DNA of 64,000 nucleotides from NCBI GenBank assembly GCA_013397935.1, contig VZRN01004246.1:200006-264005 (forward strand), in the 5' to 3' direction. The notes under the pieces were generated by a model. The model worked only from the letters and a program-made list of their open reading frames with translations, made no database searches and was not told the DNA's origin. How positions within the stretch are numbered: position 1 is the first letter of the stretch; each line of letters starts with the position of its first letter. Source of the stretch: Dasyornis broadbenti. Lineage: Eukaryota; Chordata; Aves; Passeriformes; Dasyornithidae. Shown in pieces: positions 61,169 to 64,000 of this stretch. A program made the translations under genes and the position numbers.

Positions 61169-63987
61169 TTTAATACCCTCCACCAGTTCCCTGCTCTAGC
61201 ACATTACCTTTCAGAGAAGGCGCAAAAGGCTCTAAGCCTGAGCAGTGACAAGAATTGCTTTGGACATGGCTGAAGTACTGCCACCCACATACTGCTGCAG
61301 CACAGGAAGCAATGGCAATGTATCTGACAGAGATGGGTTGAAAACACTCCCCAGGAAGAATGCAGTTACCCCAAATGGACCGAGGCCAGGAGATCTGGAT
61401 TACCACTTCAGCTCTTGCATAAAGGGCTTTGCATCTTTGTTCACTTCCAACAAGGAGAATCACAGGGTTGACATCAGCCCTGGCCCAGGACATGGATTCG
61501 TTACTAAAGAGCACTTCCAGCTGAATCACTAACTTCCCCTTTTGCAGCACACAGGACTTCTTTGAAGGTTTCCCATCCCAGTATTGTTCTACCGTCATGC
61601 TGCTTAGCTGGGGGGTTGTCCAGGCCACAGGCAAGTATGACTGCAAACCACTGGCCAGTCCTGAAAAAGCTCTCTGAAACACAGAGCACGTGAGCCCAGC
61701 TGCTCTTGATTCAGGATTCACAAGCAGCTGGAGATGCAGATAGAAACAGAGGGAAAACATGTTAATTGGCAGCTGGGCATAAATAGGCCAAGGCAGGGAG
61801 ACTGTGAAAGAGAGGGGCAAAGCCAAAGAGAGGATGAACAGAGACACTTCCCTGTCAAAGAAAGTAATTTTTAAAGCAGGCCTAAAACTTTGTGAGACCA
61901 AGTTCTCTGGAGGATATATTCACCTGGCTTACTTGCTCAAGAGCAAAAGCAAAATCAAAAAACAAAGGAGCAGAGGTGTCAGGCACTGCAGGCACTGCAG
62001 ACAGAAGGAAGGATCAGAAACATGGTAACATGGCATTACCAGAACACAGCGACCCACACAGCTCCCTGGAGTAAGGGGGTCCCTGGGAACGATGTGATGT
62101 GGAGAAACATCAGGCAAAACCCTCTCAGAAGATTCTCACAAAGTAACCTGCAACAGTCTCACTGAGTAACCTGCAACAAACCATCTGCCAGCATACAAAT
62201 GTCTCCTTCCAGGATTTCTCTCATGCTGCCTTCCACACCTGTCCTGTTTCAAACCCGTCTCATTAATTCCTCCAGCTACCAAAGCCTCTGATAATTTGAT
62301 TACAGCTCCATTGACAGTGTGCTGAGGACACCACTTTTCTAACCATATGGCTTCACTTTCTCCTTTCATGTCTGTGGTCACACACCTACCAACAACAGGT
62401 TTTCTTGTTATGCATCAGGAAGTGTCCTGGCCCCCAGGCGCAGTGCATTTCCACACAGCACATGATGGTGCCAACCAGATCTAGCAGAGGACAAACATGG
62501 GCAGGCCCAGAGCAGTAAGAGCATGTAAAGGACTCGGGAAGAGCCAAGAGTCATTGACTTTGAAGAGTCAGATCAATAACTATCCCTTTGAATTACCATC
62601 AGGCTCAGAGACCAAAGCCTGGGTATCTCTGGCCTCTGGTACTCAGCACAGTCATGCAGAAATGTGCCAGGACAAGCAGCTGGTAGCAGACAGCAAGGAG
62701 GAAGACCAGGGGCAAAGATGTACTTCTCTGCCCTCAGAGATCCCTTGAACTCAGGGAGGGAACTTCCTTCTCCTGCTTTGCATGGTCAGAAGACCTGAAA
62801 CAGCCAAGGGAAGAGGACCTGAGAGAGCTTAGCACCACCAGCTGAGGGAGGGTGTATGGGCTGAGGCCTTCATCAGATTCGGTGTAAGCCACCAGGAGTG
62901 AAAGAGCAACCCTACCAGTAAATTTTAAATTATCTACAATTCCCTAAAGGCTGCTTCTGAAGAGGGAAGACATAAAAAGTAGAGCATGGAGAGCTGCCAT
63001 GCACAATTTGCTGCAACTACAGAGAAGCAGGAGAGCTCCTCAGCAAGCTGTGCCTTGAATAGCAGAATTCCCACAGTCAGTGCAGAGTGACCCCACAAGC
63101 TTTCCTTCTTTCAGTGGATAAGAAACCTCTTACATGGGGAACAGAAACAAGGTGGGTGAGCGGCAGAGCTGAAACAGCACCAGCACTGCTCCAACTGGTC
63201 CACAAGCCCTGCTCACCAAGGGCCACAGCTGTACAGCTGTGGTGACAGCAGGGTTCTGCAGCCCCCACACACCCTGACCACACCTGGCTCCATGGGAAGA
63301 GACATGTCCAGGCCCCACCAGTGTGAGCAAGAATCCAGCGTTATGGTTAAGTGTTACGGGAGCAGGGGCTGGAGGTCAGGCGAGGGCAAGTGCTGACTCC
63401 CTGGCAACAAATACTGTGGCAGCAGTGTCCCTCGGAACCAACCCTGTCGGAACCCCTCAGCCCTGCCAGCTCCCACCAGTGCCCTGCCCTCAGCACAGGG
63501 GCTGCATGCTGGGACATGCAGAGTCCCTATCAGGGCCCCGCCACTCACTCACGCTGAGACCCGCACCATGGGAATTGCTGCTGTGAAACAAGGCGGTGAC
63601 GAGGCTTTGCAGGATGACTTCATTCTCCCGGTCCTCAGCCTAAAGCCCAGCCCTACCGAAAGTAACTCCAGTACTATCACATCGGGAGTTTTCTCCTGTG
63701 TCACCTGCCGGACCTTGTTCACCTCAAGTGTTACCAAGCTTGCCAAGATGCTGCTTTGTGTCAGGGTTCAAGCCTGCTACACTCTCCACAATTTCCCAAC
63801 TTCCCCTCTTTGCTGATGTCAACAGACACGATTCAGGCAGAGGACAGTCTGTACGCAGATCTCTGCTTGTCTGATGTTTTTAAAAAGGCAAGGAGTGGAA
63901 ATGACTTTTAAAATACCCTTAGACACAGCACAACATTCCTATATTATACACTTTCCACAGCAGCTGCAAATTCCACTCTCCTTTCTT

Positions 63988-64000
63988 AAAAAAAAAAAAA
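63988..64000. repeat. poly(A) run at the window end
   Basis: At least 13 A, cut off by the window edge, so its full length and context are unknown. Confidence 0.95.

Larger units (their letters stand above)
58560..64000. other. right-end region, no gene recognised
   Basis: No exon could be supported. A 243-codon minus-strand ORF at 61170-61901 is the longest open frame but shows no known domain. Human synteny would put UNC13B (plus strand) to the right of ATOSB; no Munc13 C2 or MUN sequence is visible here. Small features: a CTTC run at about 58838-58850 and an AT-rich palindrome at 61149-61168. Confidence 0.5.

Noticed and set aside
63750..63816. A frame beginning M-L-L-C-V-R-V on the plus strand, recalling the first residues of UNC13B, the expected syntenic neighbour
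   Set aside because: Only six residues agree, the usual Ser2 is absent, no GTRAG donor follows, there is no CpG island and no later Munc13 exon is visible. Chance is more likely.

Overview
This window is vertebrate nuclear DNA, almost certainly from a bird. It has spliced genes with GT-AG introns, CpG-rich promoters and at least a dozen fragments of CR1 non-LTR retrotransposons of the avian type. No prokaryotic-style operon, CRISPR array or mobile-element cargo was seen. The recognised protein-coding genes all read on the minus strand, so the window reads right to left as ATOSB (FAM214B) - STOML2 - PIGO - FANCG. From general knowledge this is the same order and orientation as on human 9p13.3. 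In birds that segment is usually Z-linked, which is inference here.

Layout. 1-118 is a CR1 tail. 307-602 holds the first two coding exons of FANCG, whose body continues off the left edge, in a CpG-rich promoter (about 240-720) with CCAAT, E2F-like and RFX X-box motifs. 1063-5276 is the 3' flank or 3' UTR of PIGO. 5277-17699 is the complete PIGO coding region (10 coding exons, 1084 aa deduced), with a probable non-coding first exon near 18115-18200. 18993-26175 is the complete STOML2 coding region (10 exons, 361 aa deduced); its first intron contains an 873-base assembly gap (25230-26102). 26398-28019 looks like the ATOSB 3' UTR, whose poly(A) signal lies about 220 bases from the STOML2 start codon. 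28020-33298 is the complete ATOSB coding region (7 coding exons, 615 aa deduced), with a 5' UTR segment to 33457 and candidate upstream non-coding exons at about 35.0, 39.9 and 40.3 kb. From about 41 kb to 64 kb I found no convincing exon. That part holds simple repeats, two CR1 remnants and a few local duplications.

The four genes do not form one pathway. FANCG is a scaffold of the Fanconi anaemia DNA-repair core complex. PIGO is the ER ethanolamine-phosphate transferase that acts late in GPI-anchor assembly. STOML2 is a mitochondrial inner-membrane SPFH protein. ATOSB is a nuclear transcription-regulator-like protein. They form a compact conserved head-to-tail cluster whose promoters lie close to the upstream neighbour's 3' end. 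Exon boundaries were set by hand from GT/AG sites, and reading phase closes at every junction in PIGO, STOML2 and ATOSB, which supports these models. All orthologue comparisons are from memory and were not run as searches.
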